In this document: one piece after another, positions 1-9,916 of the stretch
How the letters are laid out: each line of letters opens with the position of its first letter
Position numbering within the stretch: position 1 is the stretch's first letter
Assembly: GCA_022009815.1 (NCBI GenBank)
Contig: CP091725.1
Location: 1,116,001 to 1,180,000 of the forward strand
Length of the DNA stretch: 64,000 bases
Direction of reading: 5' to 3'
Source of the DNA: Bacteroidales bacterium
Lineage (GTDB): Bacteria; Bacteroidota; Bacteroidia; Bacteroidales; Muribaculaceae
Translations under genes and position numbers: made by a program
Notes under the pieces: model-generated
What the model was told of the DNA's origin: nothing
Database searches by the model: none
Seen by the model: only the letters and a program-made list of their open reading frames with translations

Positions 1-1199
1 TATTGATGCTGCTGCCCAGCGAGCCGCCCATGTTGGCGGCAACCTCCCTGACGGCATTCATTTCCATAGAGTTTGGAATAAAGATACCGGGTTGCCCGTC
101 CGTGTCATACACCACCAGCTCTACCGGGATAATCGTACCTGCGTACTCCAGCGAAGTAATTTCAATATCGAGTCGTTCGCCCTGAATCTTTGCCGTGCCG
201 ATCACCACTGCATTACGGGGTATGATTTTGTCCGCCACTGCCATCGGCTCCAGCAGCCGTAATCTTACCGCTTGCCCATCGGTCACGCTCTGCGCCCCAT
301 AGACGCACGCCGACAGGGTGTTCTTGTCTGACACGGTCGTGACGCCCACCGCCGTATTAAAACTGCGGTTACGCTCCTGCGAGAAGGAGGCGACAAATTC
401 GGCGATGCTCATCGGCTGTGAGAGCGAGGACACCACCTGATGCGCCACCTGCCTGACAGGTGCAGCCGTGTTCTTTCCGGCTTTCTGCACGGGATAAGGC
501 TCTGCCGCCTGTCCGACAGGTGGCTGTGTGCCGTTCTGCCCACCCATGTACTTCGCCGCCAGCTCATAGGACTTCTCCATGAGTGCCACTTGGTCATCCA
601 TAGCGGACGCCTTGTCTTTCTCGCTCTCCAGTTTCGATTCCAGCGAAGCGATACGCTCTAACAGTTCGTCCATATCCGCATTGTCGTTCTTTGGCTGCTC
701 GTAGAAGTTGCCGAGCGTGGCATTGAGGTCGCGGTAGGCGGCTGCGGATGATTGGATGGTCTTCGGGGCGGACTTCACATTCTCTTCCATGCCTCCGGGA
801 TTGGCAAGGTCGAAGTCCCTGCCACTATCCGTTTCCGCCACTTCTCGGTCGAACATATCGCCCAGTTCCTGCATGGTGCGGCTGCGGTTCTCCTGCCGTT
901 CCTCCATCGCCCCCTGCTCGTATGCTTTCGCCTTGTCGCCGATGATCTGGCGGTTCGCCTTGTCAGCTTCGGGCATTTCGATGTTGTAACCTCCCGTCCC
1001 GGTTGCTGTTCCTTGTCGGAAGACGGGGCGAATATCAGCCACATCGCCCCGATGAATACCAGCACCATAGCGGGCAGCACTATCATTTTCTGACGTTTCA
1101 GCCTTTGGGCTTCGGTCAGCGGCTTGCGCTCCTTCTTCGGTTTCCCATTGTCGGGAGCCGCCTTGTTTCGTTTTTAGGTTCATTCTTCGTCTGTTCCAT
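1..1199 (-). CDS. traM: TraM, VirB10-like conjugative transfer protein (3' partial)
   Basis: TraM is a core component of the Bacteroidales type IV secretion channel and plays a VirB10-like role. The N-terminus is short, basic and cytoplasmic. It is followed by a membrane segment (MIVLPAMVLVFIGAMWLIF, about residue 40), a charged coiled-coil-like periplasmic stretch, and a C-terminal domain with a conserved INAVREV-like end (here MNAVREVAANMG) cut by the window edge. The reading frame is broken twice by apparent one-base losses, at about 1,165 in an A run and about 1,000 in a G run. Both sides of each break match the family, so these look like sequence errors. Start chosen at ATG 1,199. It follows traL in the transfer operon. 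Confidence 0.85.
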
Positions 1200-1235
1200 A
1201 TAAATAAGGTATTACGTTGTGATTGTTTTACGGCT

Positions 1236-1487
1236 TTACGGACAGTCCACCTGTCCGGCATGGTCTGTTACTATCCGGTTGCCGCCATTCCTGCCGATGT
1301 CATAGACGGCTTTGCCGAAGGTGTAGATGGCAAGCACCGCGAAGGCGGCGAGCATCGCCAGCACGATGCGCCTGCGTGTCTTCGGGGGTAAACCGTCCAG
1401 ATAGCCTTTGAGCCTTGCCACCAGCATTTTCTTTTTGTCGTGGAGTTTCCAGTACGCACGCCAAAATGATTTCCTGATTTTCTTCAT
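1236..1487 (-). CDS. traL: TraL, DUF3989 conjugative transfer protein
   Basis: Small protein (83 residues) of the DUF3989/TraL family found only in Bacteroidales conjugative transposons. It has a basic N-terminus (MKKIRKSFWRAYWKLHDKKK), one central hydrophobic segment (about residues 40-60, IVLAMLAAFAVLAIYTFG) and a short polar tail. It probably anchors in the inner membrane as part of the mating channel. The start was set at ATG 1,487, because the upstream in-frame residues are the shadow of traK's C-terminal sequence. It lies between traK and traM. Confidence 0.85.
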   Translation of the reverse strand: MKKIRKSFWRAYWKLHDKKKMLVARLKGYLDGLPPKTRRRIVLAMLAAFAVLAIYTFGKAVYDIGRNGGNRIVTDHAGQVDCP

Positions 1488-1492
1488 GTCCG

Positions 1493-2115
1493 TTACCTTT
1501 TGATGGTTTGTAAATCCTTGTTCTCGATAATGGTGAATCCCTCTATGGTGAAACCGTTGGGATTGTCGTCCGAACGGGACGAGTTCAAGAGGCGGCACGT
1601 GGTCACGAGGCTGCGTTCGGTGACGTTGCTTTGCCGGATGATTTTCTGCGTGGCATAGGTCACGGCACGGTAGGGATAGCCGTTGAATCGCATACCACGC
1701 TGTCCACCTTCAGTACTTGGTTGATATTCCCGGAGATGATACGGTTGTAGTACCCCTTCTCGGCGAAGTCCGAATAGTAGTTGTACACGCTTTTGTCCGC
1801 TAATAGCAGGGCGCGTTTCACATTATGCTCTATCGCGCTCTTTTCGGGAGAGAGCGTGAAGAACAGCTCGTGGAAGCGGCGCACGTGTTCCCTTGCCTCC
1901 GCCGGACGGTTCTGCGACAAGTCCTGCGAGAGAGCCAGCATCAGCGACTTGCCGTTGTCCAGCACGTAAATCTTTTCCCGTTGTCGCTCAGCGAAGCGGT
2001 AGGAACTCCACACGCTCCATACCGTTATCACGGCGCACAGCGAGAGGAAGACGATACCGAACAGGCGTATCTGCCTGAACGATGATTCGATGTTTTTGAG
2101 TGACTTAAATTCCAT
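1493..2115 (-). CDS. traK: TraK, VirB8-like conjugative transfer protein
   Basis: Reconstructed 207-residue protein. It starts MEFKSLKNIESSFRQIRLFG, followed by one N-terminal transmembrane segment (IVFLSLCAVITVWSVWSSY) and a soluble domain ending NPNGFTIEGFTIIENKDLQTIKR, the hallmark of TraK. VirB8-like proteins bridge the inner membrane and nucleate the secretion channel. The frame breaks at about 1,690, where one T is missing in TGCGATTC. Restoring it joins the two halves with correct family sequence. It sits 5 bases upstream of traL. Confidence 0.85.
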
Positions 2116-2146
2116 TGTTGTTTATTCGTTTTTAATTGTCAGTTGA

Positions 2147-3150
2147 TTATTTCAGCAGTTTCCCGGCACGTCCGACCACGTTTCCTGCGGCTGCACCCGC
2201 CACGCTGCCCGCCATGCTTCCGGCTCGTCCTGCCGTCTGGTTCACGTTGCGACCGTAGCTTCCCATGCCTCCGGCTTGGATAATCCAGCCTGCCACCGTT
2301 GGGATGGTGAAGTAGCCGATGATGCCGATTATCATGAATATGATATACACCCCGTCACTCGAATCCAGCGAGAAGTTCGGATCAGCCTGCATCCGTTCGA
2401 TGTCGCTTTGCAGCATCAGCACCTGTATCTTCGCCAGTATGGTACTGAACATATCCGATACGGGCAGCCACAGATAGACCTGTATGTAGCGGCATATCCA
2501 CTGCGTGAGCGTGCTTTGGAAGCCGTCCCACACCGATATGGCAAAGGCTATCGGACCGAGTATCGCCAGCACCACGAGGAAAAACGTGCGGATGGTGTCT
2601 ATCACGAGGGCGGCGGCTTGGAACATCAGTTCCAGTATCTCGCGGAAGAAGTCGCGGATGCCCTTCTTCATGTTGTACATCCCACGCTCAATATACATCC
2701 CCGCCATCGTCACCATGTCGCCAGGCGACCAGCCCAGTTCCTCCAGCTGTTTGTCAAACTCCTCGTTCGACACGAGGTAGGCGGTTTCGGGTTGCGCATC
2801 ATCGTCTCGTATTCCAGTTTGTCCTTCTGCTCACGGTATCGGTTCATGTCCAGCGTTTCCACCTCCAGCATCTTTGCCGTACCCTGCACGACGGGCGACA
2901 TGATGCTGTTTATCGTGCCTAATACCACCGTCGGGAAGAACATGATGCACAGACCGATGGCGAACGGGCGCAGCATGGGGAACATGTCTATCGGTTCGGC
3001 TCTCGCCAGCGACTGCCACACCCGGTAGGCGACGTAGAACAGCGCGCCCAGCCCGGCGATGCCTTTCGCCACGCCCGCCATGTCCCCGCATAGCGGCATC
3101 ATCTGTTCGTAGAGCGAGCGCAGAATCTGGTGAAGGTTGTCGAAATTCAT
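2147..3150 (-). CDS. traJ: TraJ, VirB6-like polytopic membrane protein
   Basis: Reconstructed 334-residue inner-membrane protein of the mating channel. The N-terminal half (MNFDNLHQILRSLYEQMMPL) carries several hydrophobic segments, including LRPFAIGLCIMFFPTVVLG. The C-terminal half has further membrane helices (LVIDTIRTFFLVVLAILGP; YIIFMIIGIIGYFTIPTVAG) and a Gly/Ala-rich tail. Polytopic topology and position between traI and traK fit a VirB6 role. The frame is broken at about 2,785 by an apparent loss of one G (expected NPETAYLVSNEEF). Confidence 0.85.
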
Positions 3151-3153
3151 AGG

Positions 3154-3781
3154 CTACCAGTATCTTTCGTTCATGTTCCCGTACAGCCCCATGATGCGGT
3201 CGAGGTCGTTCTTCTTCTTTGCCCGCAGGTAGCTCACACTGATGTTCTTGTTGGTGTAGTAGCTCACGAGGTTGCGGTAACGTTTCATCTTGGAGTAGCA
3301 GCGTTCCACCACGTCCATGCGCTCCTTGTCCGTCATGGAGAGCGTGGTGATGTTCACCACATTCTTCAGTTCCGTCAGCACATCGTTGGATTCCTCCAAT
3401 AACTTGGTGTAACCGAAGGCGATGGCTCCCAGTTCCTCCACCGTGAAGTTGTCGTCACGCATCATCTTCTGGAAACTGGTCACATAGGTGTCGGTGATGT
3501 CACCCACCATCAGGATGGTTTGCTGCACCTTCCGGGCGTCTTACCAGATTGTTCACGGATTTGAGCGCGTCGTAATACTTCTTGCCCTGCTCGTAAATCT
3601 TCACCGTCTCTTGAAAATTTTTTATCATATTCTGGGCGGTCGTGGAAGTGTGTACCACGTTCTTGGAGGTGTTCACGATGCTCTGCGCGATGTTGGACGG
3701 GTCTATCACCGCCCACTGTGCGCTTGCCCTGCCGACTGCAAACAGGCACAGGCAGATAATAAGTGTCATTCTTGTTCTCAT
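3154..3781 (-). CDS. traI: TraI, DUF4141 secreted/periplasmic transfer protein
   Basis: Reconstructed protein of about 209 residues. It has a signal peptide (MRTRMTLIICLCLFAVGRASA) followed by the DUF4141 domain (QWAVIDPSNIAQSIVN) with heptad-like helices, then a C-terminal helical region rich in charged residues. Such VirB5-like proteins act in the periplasm or at the pilus tip. The frame breaks at about 3,541 in GTAAGACGC (one extra or two missing A). Both flanks match DUF4141 proteins (NLV..DARKVQQTILMVGDI). The start ATG at 3,781 directly follows a copy of the CCACTAAA(A)TCCAAAGTAA leader motif. Confidence 0.8.
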
Positions 3782-3782
3782 G

Positions 3783-3801
3783 TTACTTTGGATTTTAGTG
3801 G
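3783..3801 (-). repeat. Leader motif copy 1 (before traI)
   Basis: On the minus strand this reads CCACTAAAATCCAAAGTAA and stops one base before the traI ATG. It is one of six near-identical copies placed before ICE genes; see the findings. Confidence 0.6.
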
Positions 3802-3807
3802 TTTTCA

Positions 3808-4199
3808 TTATTTATTCTCGCTTATCGGATGGTCCGGTTTCGGGGTCACACGCACGTAGTCCCCGTTCGGCGAGAAGGTCAGGACGTCCGTCGCCTCGTT
3901 ATAGGACACGTCGATGCGGAACCCGTGTTCATGAACAGGTTGCCGTTCTCCTCCTGCAAGAGATAGGTTTCCGGCTTCAGCTTGCGGCGAAGCCCGCTCC
4001 GCTTGAACACCGTCACCTTGTAGGCTTCGCCCTCCTTGTAGATAAGCACGTCGGGCTTTCCCTCCACGCTCTCCCAGTTCCCGCAAAGCTGGTCACGGCG
4101 GTTGTCCGCTACATCGCAGGATTGCAGTACCATGACCGCCAGCCCAATTAAACACTTGCTGACTTGCAGCATTTTCGTTCTTGATATACTCATACGCAT
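3808..4199 (-). CDS. traH: TraH, DUF3876 lipoprotein
   Basis: Reconstructed 130-residue protein of the DUF3876 family. The N-terminal signal ends in a lipobox-like LQSC (about residues 25-28), predicting an outer-membrane or periplasmic lipoprotein. A small beta-rich domain follows (NWESVEGKPDVLIYKEGEAY ... TFSPNGDYVRV). One G is apparently missing at about 3,925 (ACGGGTTCC), which breaks the frame. Position between traG and traI matches traH of CTnDOT. Its role in transfer is not known to me. Confidence 0.75.
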
Positions 4200-4226
4200 T
4201 TTCTTTTTTAGTTGATGAATCGGTTT

Positions 4227-6728
4227 TTACTTATTCCTCCGTCTTTCGGCAAGTTGCCGGATGGTGGCTTCGATGTCGCCGCCCAGCTGCTCCGCCAGAC
4301 GGTAAACCTCTACTTTTTCCGTTTCTTCGGTGGTGTACGCCAGATACTCTTCAGCACTAACTTCGGTGGCATAGACCGCTGACTGTGTGCCACCCATCCC
4401 GATCCAGACTTCCTTGTAGAGCCTTGACGGGTTGTTCGCCATGTTGATGGAGAGTATCTGCGATTTCTCCTTCTCCGTCAGACCCAACAGGGACTGTATG
4501 GCATCAAACTTGTTCATGTACTTCCGCTGGTCAAGGAGTATCTTGCAGTCGGAGTTGTTGATGATGCTCTCCTTGACGACGGGCGAGGAAATGATGTCGT
4601 CCACCTCCTGCGTCACCACGATTGCCTCCCCGTAATACTTGCGCACGGTCTTGTACATATAGCGCAGGTACTCAGCCATGTTCGCCGAAGATAGAGCCTT
4701 CCAAGCCTCTTCCACTATCAGTTGCTTGCGCACGCCTTTCAATCGGCGCATCTTGTTGATGAAGGCTTCCATGATGATGATGGTCACCACAGGGAAAAGC
4801 TCGCGATTTTCCTTTATACTGTCAATCTCGAAGACGATGAACCGCTTGCCGAGCAGGTCGATGTTCTCCGTGGAGTTGAGCAGGAAGTCGTAGCGTCCGC
4901 CCCGGTAATACTGCCGCATGGTGGTGAGCATATTGTCGATGTTGAAGTCGGACTTCTCCACCTTTATCTCACGTTCCGCCAGTTCGCGGCGGTAGTCGTC
5001 GCGCATATACTCATAAAAGGTGTTGAACGAGGGGACGATGCTCCGGTCAGCCCTGATACGCTCGATGTAGGCGTTCACCGCACCGCCCAGTTCGCCGCTC
5101 TCCGTCTTCGTCACTTTGTCGTCCTCCGATTTCCAGAGCGTCAGCAGCAGCGTCTTGATGCTGTCCTTTTTCTCCACGTCAAACACGTAATCATCGGTGT
5201 AGAACGGGTTGAACGAAATCGGTTTCTCCTCCGTGTAGGTGAAGTACACGCCGTCCGCCCCGTTTGTCTTGCGCCGGATCATCTCGCACAAGCCCTGATA
5301 GGAGTTTCCCGTGTCCACCAGCACCACGTGCGTACCCTGCTCGTAGTATTGCCTCACGAGGTGGTTCATAAAGAAGGATTTGCCGCTGCCCGAAGGACCC
5401 AACACGAACTTGTTGCGGTTGGTGGTGATGCCCCGCTTCATTGGCAGGTCGGAGATGTCGAGGTGCAGCGGTTTTCCCGTAAGCCTGTCCACCATCTTGA
5501 TGCCGAAGGGCGAGAGCGAGCTGCGGTAGTTGGTTTCCTCCGTGAAGAGGCACACCGCCTGCTCGATGAAGGTGTGGAAACTCTCTTCCGCCGGGAAGTC
5601 CGCCGCATTGCCGGGCATCGCCGCCCAGTAGAGCGTCGGGCAGTCGATGGTGTTGTGGCGGGGTACGCACTCCATGCTGGCGAGCTGGCTGCCTACATCG
5701 TTCTTGATATGCTTCAGCTCCTCCGCGTCATCGCTCCATGCCATGACGTTGAAGTGCGCCCGCACCGATGTCAGCCCGTAGGAATGGGCTTCGTTCAGGT
5801 ACTGGTCTATCCACTCGCGGTTGATGCTGTTGCTCCGGCTGTATCGGGATAGCGACTGCATATTCCTTGCGGACTTCTCGAACTTCTGCAAATTTTCCTC
5901 GCTGTTGTCGATAATCACATATTGGTTGTAGATGTGGTTGCAGGAGAGCAGCAGACCAACGGGGGAGGCGAAGGAAAGGCGGCAGTCGCTTCGATCCGTG
6001 GAAAGTTTCTCGTAGCGGATGTCGGTAGTCACCTTTCCGGGCATATCCTCCGCGTCGGAGAGGGTGTGCAGGCACAGGCGGTTGTCACCGATACGCATTT
6101 CTTTTGCCGAGAGGTCGATGTCCTGCAAGGTCGTGTCGCCTTCGGGCATGAGCGAGAAGTAACGCTCTATCAGCCCGGCGGACTTCTCCGTCCCGACAAT
6201 CTCGTCGGTGGAGAGGCGTCGCAGCCTGACAAAGCCGCTGTCGTTCATGATGCGCTCGAACTGTTCGGCGGCCTCCATGAACTTCCCGGCGGTTTCCTTG
6301 TCCAGTTCCTTCGGGATGATATGCCCCCGGCACAGCGTACTGAAGTTGCTCTGCATCCGGTTACGTTCCTTTGTCGTCTTGGTCAGGTAGAGGTAGCAGG
6401 TGTGTTTCAGGTACGGACGCTCGTTGAAATGGCGTTCAAAGGAGCGGCTCAAAAAACTCATGTCGTCTTTCTGTAACTCCGGCTTGTAGCGTTCCTTGAT
6501 GAACCAGTCCTGCTTATGCACGACGCAGAAGTCCGGTAGCACCTTGGTAGCCTTGCACCAGCAGCCGTGTATCGCTTCGTACTCCGCGCCCGTCACGGTG
6601 TAAAGCTCCGGCAGTTCCACCTCAAAAGCCACCGTGATGTCGGCGTCTTTGGAAATGATGCAGCCATGCTCCACAGCCAGCAGCGGGAACTTGTTTTCCA
6701 GTGTTGTCATTTTGGATGTATTTCTCAT
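4227..6728 (-). CDS. traG: TraG, VirB4-family conjugation ATPase
   Basis: Intact 833-residue cytoplasmic ATPase that energises assembly and transport of the type IV secretion channel. The N-terminal half is the VirB4/CagE-type domain. The ATPase core has Walker A GPSGSGKS at about residue 444 and Walker B-like QLIVEEAWKAL near residue 674, followed by VVTQEVDDI (sensor region). Length is typical for Bacteroidales TraG. The ATG overlaps the TGA of traF (ATGA), indicating translational coupling. It is one of the few large transfer genes in this window without a frame break. Confidence 0.95.
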   Translation of the reverse strand: MRNTSKMTTLENKFPLLAVEHGCIISKDADITVAFEVELPELYTVTGAEYEAIHGCWCKATKVLPDFCVVHKQDWFIKERYKPELQKDDMSFLSRSFERHFNERPYLKHTCYLYLTKTTKERNRMQSNFSTLCRGHIIPKELDKETAGKFMEAAEQFERIMNDSGFVRLRRLSTDEIVGTEKSAGLIERYFSLMPEGDTTLQDIDLSAKEMRIGDNRLCLHTLSDAEDMPGKVTTDIRYEKLSTDRSDCRLSFASPVGLLLSCNHIYNQYVIIDNSEENLQKFEKSARNMQSLSRYSRSNSINREWIDQYLNEAHSYGLTSVRAHFNVMAWSDDAEELKHIKNDVGSQLASMECVPRHNTIDCPTLYWAAMPGNAADFPAEESFHTFIEQAVCLFTEETNYRSSLSPFGIKMVDRLTGKPLHLDISDLPMKRGITTNRNKFVLGPSGSGKSFFMNHLVRQYYEQGTHVVLVDTGNSYQGLCEMIRRKTNGADGVYFTYTEEKPISFNPFYTDDYVFDVEKKDSIKTLLLTLWKSEDDKVTKTESGELGGAVNAYIERIRADRSIVPSFNTFYEYMRDDYRRELAEREIKVEKSDFNIDNMLTTMRQYYRGGRYDFLLNSTENIDLLGKRFIVFEIDSIKENRELFPVVTIIIMEAFINKMRRLKGVRKQLIVEEAWKALSSANMAEYLRYMYKTVRKYYGEAIVVTQEVDDIISSPVVKESIINNSDCKILLDQRKYMNKFDAIQSLLGLTEKEKSQILSINMANNPSRLYKEVWIGMGGTQSAVYATEVSAEEYLAYTTEETEKVEVYRLAEQLGGDIEATIRQLAERRRNK

Positions 6729-7055
6729 GTCGTTTCTTCCTTTCGTTGCCGTTTGAATAATCGGGTAATCCGCCGCCGGTTGATAAGGTATCGGGGATGG
6801 CTCCTTGCCGCTCCAATTTCATCAGCCCGTGTTCGCCGTACCGGGCGTTCAGCGCGAAGGTCTGCCATACGAGGACGGAAGACGATGCCGCGCCGAAGCC
6901 GATACATACCCACTGGTCGATGCCGACCATGTAGAGGATGACGAACAGGACGAAGAGAGCCAGCAGACCTCCGCAGAAGATGAAGAGGTACTGAGCCTTC
7001 AAACCCTTGAACTCGACCGGACGGCCGATACCCTTGTTTATCGGTATTCAGCCAT
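6725..7055 (-). CDS. traF: TraF, DUF4133 small membrane protein
   Basis: Reconstructed 110-residue DUF4133 protein, a VirB3-like partner of the VirB4 ATPase. Expected N-terminus MAEYP-INKGIGRPVEFKGL, then two close hydrophobic segments (YLFIFCGGLLALFVLFVILY; CIGFGAASSSVLVWQTF) and a basic tail ending INRRRITRLFKRQRKEETT. Two one-base losses break it: at about 7,043 (TACCGATA) and about 6,797 (ATCCCCGATACC). Both involve C runs and both restore family sequence when repaired. Its stop overlaps the traG start. Confidence 0.8.
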
Positions 7056-7065
7056 ACATTGTTTA

Positions 7066-7391
7066 TTAAAGGAAGAATGAGCGCAGGATAGTGGCGGCGA
7101 CAATCAGGAAGATACAAGCCCCGAACCACGAGGCGGCGGTCTTCGAGGTGTCCGGGTCGCCGGACGAAAACTTGCCATAGACTTTACGCCTCCGATAAGA
7201 CCGACTACCGCGCCGATGGCGTAGATTAGTTTCGTGCCTGGGTCAAAATAGCTTGAGACCATAGAGGTGGCTTCGTTGATGCCTGCCAGACCGTTTCCCT
7301 GTGCGAATACGGAGGCGGTGGCGGCAACCATAAGTGCCGCGGAAAGGATTGTTCTCTTGCTTTTCAAAGCGTTCTTGATGTTCTTGTTCAT
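7066..7391 (-). CDS. traE: TraE, DUF4134 pilin-like membrane protein
   Basis: Reconstructed 108-residue DUF4134 protein. It has a signal peptide (MNKNIKNALKSKRTILSAAL ... ASVFAQ), then two hydrophobic segments (LIYAIGAVVGLIGGV and, after the repair, ACIFLIVAATILRSFFL). This layout is VirB2-pilin-like. One A is missing at about 7,185 (GGCGTAAAGTC); repairing it gives VKVYGKFSSGDPDTSKTAASWFG, the family signature. It is followed by traF after 10 bases and has a leader of about 200 bases carrying the repeated motif. Confidence 0.8.
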
Positions 7392-7461
7392 AAACTGTTC
7401 TTGTTTTAGTGCCGTCAAAAGGGTGGATGGTCCTTTGTCGGGCAGTTGATACTTGTTTACT

Positions 7462-7478
7462 TTACTTTGGTTTAGTGG
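7462..7478 (-). repeat. Leader motif copy 2 (71 bases before traE)
   Basis: On the minus strand this reads CCACTAAACCAAAGTAA. It lies in the 198-base leader between traD and traE, a plausible internal promoter or 5' regulatory region. Confidence 0.5.
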
Positions 7479-7589
7479 TTGCCGTTTGTTTCTACGGACT
7501 TGGGGGTGTCCGTTGCGGGTTGGCTGTACCTTGTACCGCCGTGCGCGTGGGTGTGTCATTTTACTTTTTCATGTCCATTCTTTTAGTTG

Positions 7590-8325
7590 TTATACATAGT
7601 TGCGGAAGTCGAACTCCTCGATGTTGTCGGGAATCACGAACACCTTTCTTGTTGTGTCACGGTCATGTTCACCGTGTCCACGAAAACTGCCATCGCCTTT
7701 GCAAGCCTCTCACTCATTGCTTCATCGGTCAGGCGTTCCGTTATTCTTGTAAAAGCTCTGTCCCGTCCAGTTCCGTCATGACCTTTCCGGCGTGTCGCAT
7801 TTCCTCACCGGACGGTGATTCCTTCCGTATGGTGCGTACTGCCATGTCAATATCCTCGAAGCTGCTTCCCGAAGCCTGCTTTTTGTCTGGTTCTTCGTCC
7901 TCCGGTTCATCCTCTCCGTACTCCAGTTCCGAGGGCGGGATGCTCGTGAAGGTTTCATCGAGTTTGTCCTCCGGTACTTGTGTCGGGCGTGAGACGGTTT
8001 CCGTGTTTCCGTCGTCAAAAGTAGCCTCTTCCTCCGACAGCTCAATGCCTTTTTCCGAAGTGGCGGCTTCTTGCGCCGGTATGGCAGCGGTTGTCCGGGT
8101 CGATGCCATCTTGAAACGGCTCTTGCCAATGATGTCCGAGGTGTCTGCGTGAGGTATTTCCTTATCCTTTCCTTGCTCTGCCACCGTACTGTCCAATGAC
8201 CGCCACAGCCCGGCAATGTGTCTGAAGAAACGGATAAGTTTCGCTTCCATGATGCGGTCGTAGAGCAACAGGGACAGAAACCACACGTTGCAGGCAACCG
8301 ATACGATTAAAAACACCTTTGTCAT
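7590..8325 (-). CDS. traD: TraD-like conjugal transfer protein
   Basis: N-terminal signal anchor (MTKVFLIVSVACNVWFLSLL), then an acidic, low-complexity cytoplasmic or periplasmic domain (EYGEDEPEDEEPDKK). One T is missing at about 7,752 in CTTTTACA. After repair the frame reads ITERLTDEAMSERLAKAMAV and reaches a stop at 7,634. A further apparent loss at about 7,655 would extend it to IPDNIEEFDFRNYV with a stop at 7,590. I show the longer version because that tail looks protein-like. Function is unknown; the position after traC fits traD of CTnDOT. Its ATG overlaps the traC stop. Confidence 0.6.
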
Positions 8326-8684
8326 AGTTTCACTTTTTGGGCGTTTTCAATCTGTTCCATGTACTGCGTTCCGTATTGCCAGAAATGGTCGCGGAGGATG
8401 TTGTCCACGAACTTGCCGATGCTCAAGCCGTTTTCCATCCGACTGGCAACGATAGCGACTTTCTCATGAATTTCTCGGCTGATGTATATACATTGCCGCG
8501 TTTTGATTTCCGATGCTTGCAGGAAAGTCGAGAGCGGTTTGTCTCTGCCTTTATCCTTGCGGAAGTCAACGCCGGTATTTTCCTGATCGTAGTCGGTTGC
8601 ACACTTTGCTGCACTGGCAGCGGTTCTTTCACTCTTTCCTGTTTGCAGGCAGTCTGCCTGTCGGTTCTTCTTTGTTCTTTTCAT
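8322..8684 (-). CDS. traC: TraC, DUF3408 protein
   Basis: Intact 120-residue DUF3408 protein. It has a disordered basic N-terminus and a C-terminal ribbon-helix-helix-like region (QCIYISREIHEKVAIVASRM ... IGKFVDNILRDHFWQY). DUF3408 proteins always accompany the ParA-like TraA at the head of the transfer operon and probably act as its DNA-binding partners (inference). The same fold is repeated in the next gene upstream, traB. Overlaps traD by four bases. Confidence 0.7.
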   Translation of the reverse strand: MKRTKKNRQADCLQTGKSERTAASAAKCATDYDQENTGVDFRKDKGRDKPLSTFLQASEIKTRQCIYISREIHEKVAIVASRMENGLSIGKFVDNILRDHFWQYGTQYMEQIENAQKVKL

Positions 8685-8706
8685 ACTTCTTTGTTGTTTA
8701 TTGTTT

Positions 8707-9155
8707 CTATAGATTATAGGATTCCATGTGCCGTTTGAACGATTCGGCTATCTCGTCTTGGAACAGCGTGAAATGGTGTGTCAGCACGTTGTCAAGAAAA
8801 GCCGCGATAGTCACCTCGTTGCCACCGATTACATGAAGCATCTTCTGTATGCGGTCGTGGTACTCCTTGCGGATATAGACCTGCTTGCCGAGCCTTGCCG
8901 TGACATTGGATCCACACATGAATACCGTGTCATAATCCTGCTTTCCGGCTTGCCATTCCTGCGCTTGCGTTCCGGTTCCTCTTTGGGACGGGAAGCAGGC
9001 GATGTAATCACCGTCTGTAATTCTTCTTTCGGAGGTGGAGAAGGTGCGTTTCCGCCCGTACTTCTCGCTTCCGGTGGAATGCTTGTATCGTCCAGCCGAA
9101 ACGAGTTGATTACGGCTTCGCTGTCGATGTCCTCGATTCTTGTTTTCTTTGCCAT
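8707..9155 (-). CDS. traB: TraB, DUF3408 protein
   Basis: Reconstructed 149-residue DUF3408 protein. N-terminal MAKKTRIEDIDSEAVINSFR, a Pro/Lys-rich linker, then the same C-terminal module as traC (VYIRKEYHDRIQKMLHVI ... IAAFLDNVLTHHFTLFQ). One base is missing at about 8,944, in the CCGG of the linker; without the repair the conserved C-terminal half is lost. It starts five bases after traA and is likely a ParB-like or centromere-binding partner of TraA (inference from operon context). Confidence 0.7.
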
Positions 9156-9160
9156 GACAT

Positions 9161-9916
9161 TCAGTTTTTGATGATGCCGAGAATCTCATCCGCGAGTTTG
9201 TCAAGGTTGCTGCCGCGTATCAGCGTTTTGTCCGCAGGGAATGCCGTGGAACGGAATACAGCCTTGCGTTCTGCCGCTGTCTCCTTGCGGAAACGCTTGC
9301 TGTCCGGCAGGTATGTTTCCAGAATGGGCAGGGCGAACTCGGCACAGACTTTGTCGTATGCCTTGTATAGTTCTGTCTTTTCGCGTCCGTCCACCATGTT
9401 CCACACGAGGTAAATCCCTTTGATGCCGGACTTGCCCGTGCTTATCATCTGTTCGTTGATGACAGTGGCGAACTTGATGGAACTCTCCATCACCACACGG
9501 TCGGCGATGATGGGCGTGAAGATGTAGTCCATTTTGGAAATGGTCTGCACCACATCGGCATTGTTGATGGTTCCCGGCAAGTCGAAGAACACGAAATCAA
9601 GGTCGGGCTGCGCTGCCACCAGATTTTCGGCAGTCTTTACCGCATCTTCCGCACGGCTGCATCTGATGGTGTACGGGTTCTTCTTCAGCCGTTTGAGCTG
9701 CTCATACGCCATCACCTTGTAATGCCCGTCCTCCATGACAGCTTTCATGTCGCGCTTGCGCATGTCATGGATACTGTACTGCGGAAAATCGCAGTCCACC
9801 ACGGCTACGTTGTAGCCTTTCACATAGTGCAGGTAGCTTGCTACAAGCACTGTCAGGGTTGTCTTACCCGCTCCACCTTTCTGCGTGGAGATTGCCACAT
9901 AAGTTGCTTCTTTCAT
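9161..9916 (-). CDS. traA: TraA, ParA/MinD-type ATPase
   Basis: Intact 251-residue ParA-family ATPase. The deviant Walker A motif is STQKGGAGKTT (about residues 10-20), Walker A' is VVDCDFPQYS (about residue 38) and Walker B is DFVFFDLPG (about residue 110). It is the first gene of the transfer operon. In CTnDOT-type elements the traABC block is thought to support partition or regulation rather than to form part of the channel. It is transcribed away from the mob genes across a 676-base non-coding region. Confidence 0.9.
   Translation of the reverse strand: MKEATYVAISTQKGGAGKTTLTVLVASYLHYVKGYNVAVVDCDFPQYSIHDMRKRDMKAVMEDGHYKVMAYEQLKRLKKNPYTIRCSRAEDAVKTAENLVAAQPDLDFVFFDLPGTINNADVVQTISKMDYIFTPIIADRVVMESSIKFATVINEQMISTGKSGIKGIYLVWNMVDGREKTELYKAYDKVCAEFALPILETYLPDSKRFRKETAAERKAVFRSTAFPADKTLIRGSNLDKLADEILGIIKN

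Noticed and set aside
2276..3028. Long plus-strand frames opposite the tra genes and opposite the helicase, topoisomerase and nusA/infB genes
   Set aside because: They are antisense shadows of well-supported genes, with His/Arg-rich compositions and no family signature.
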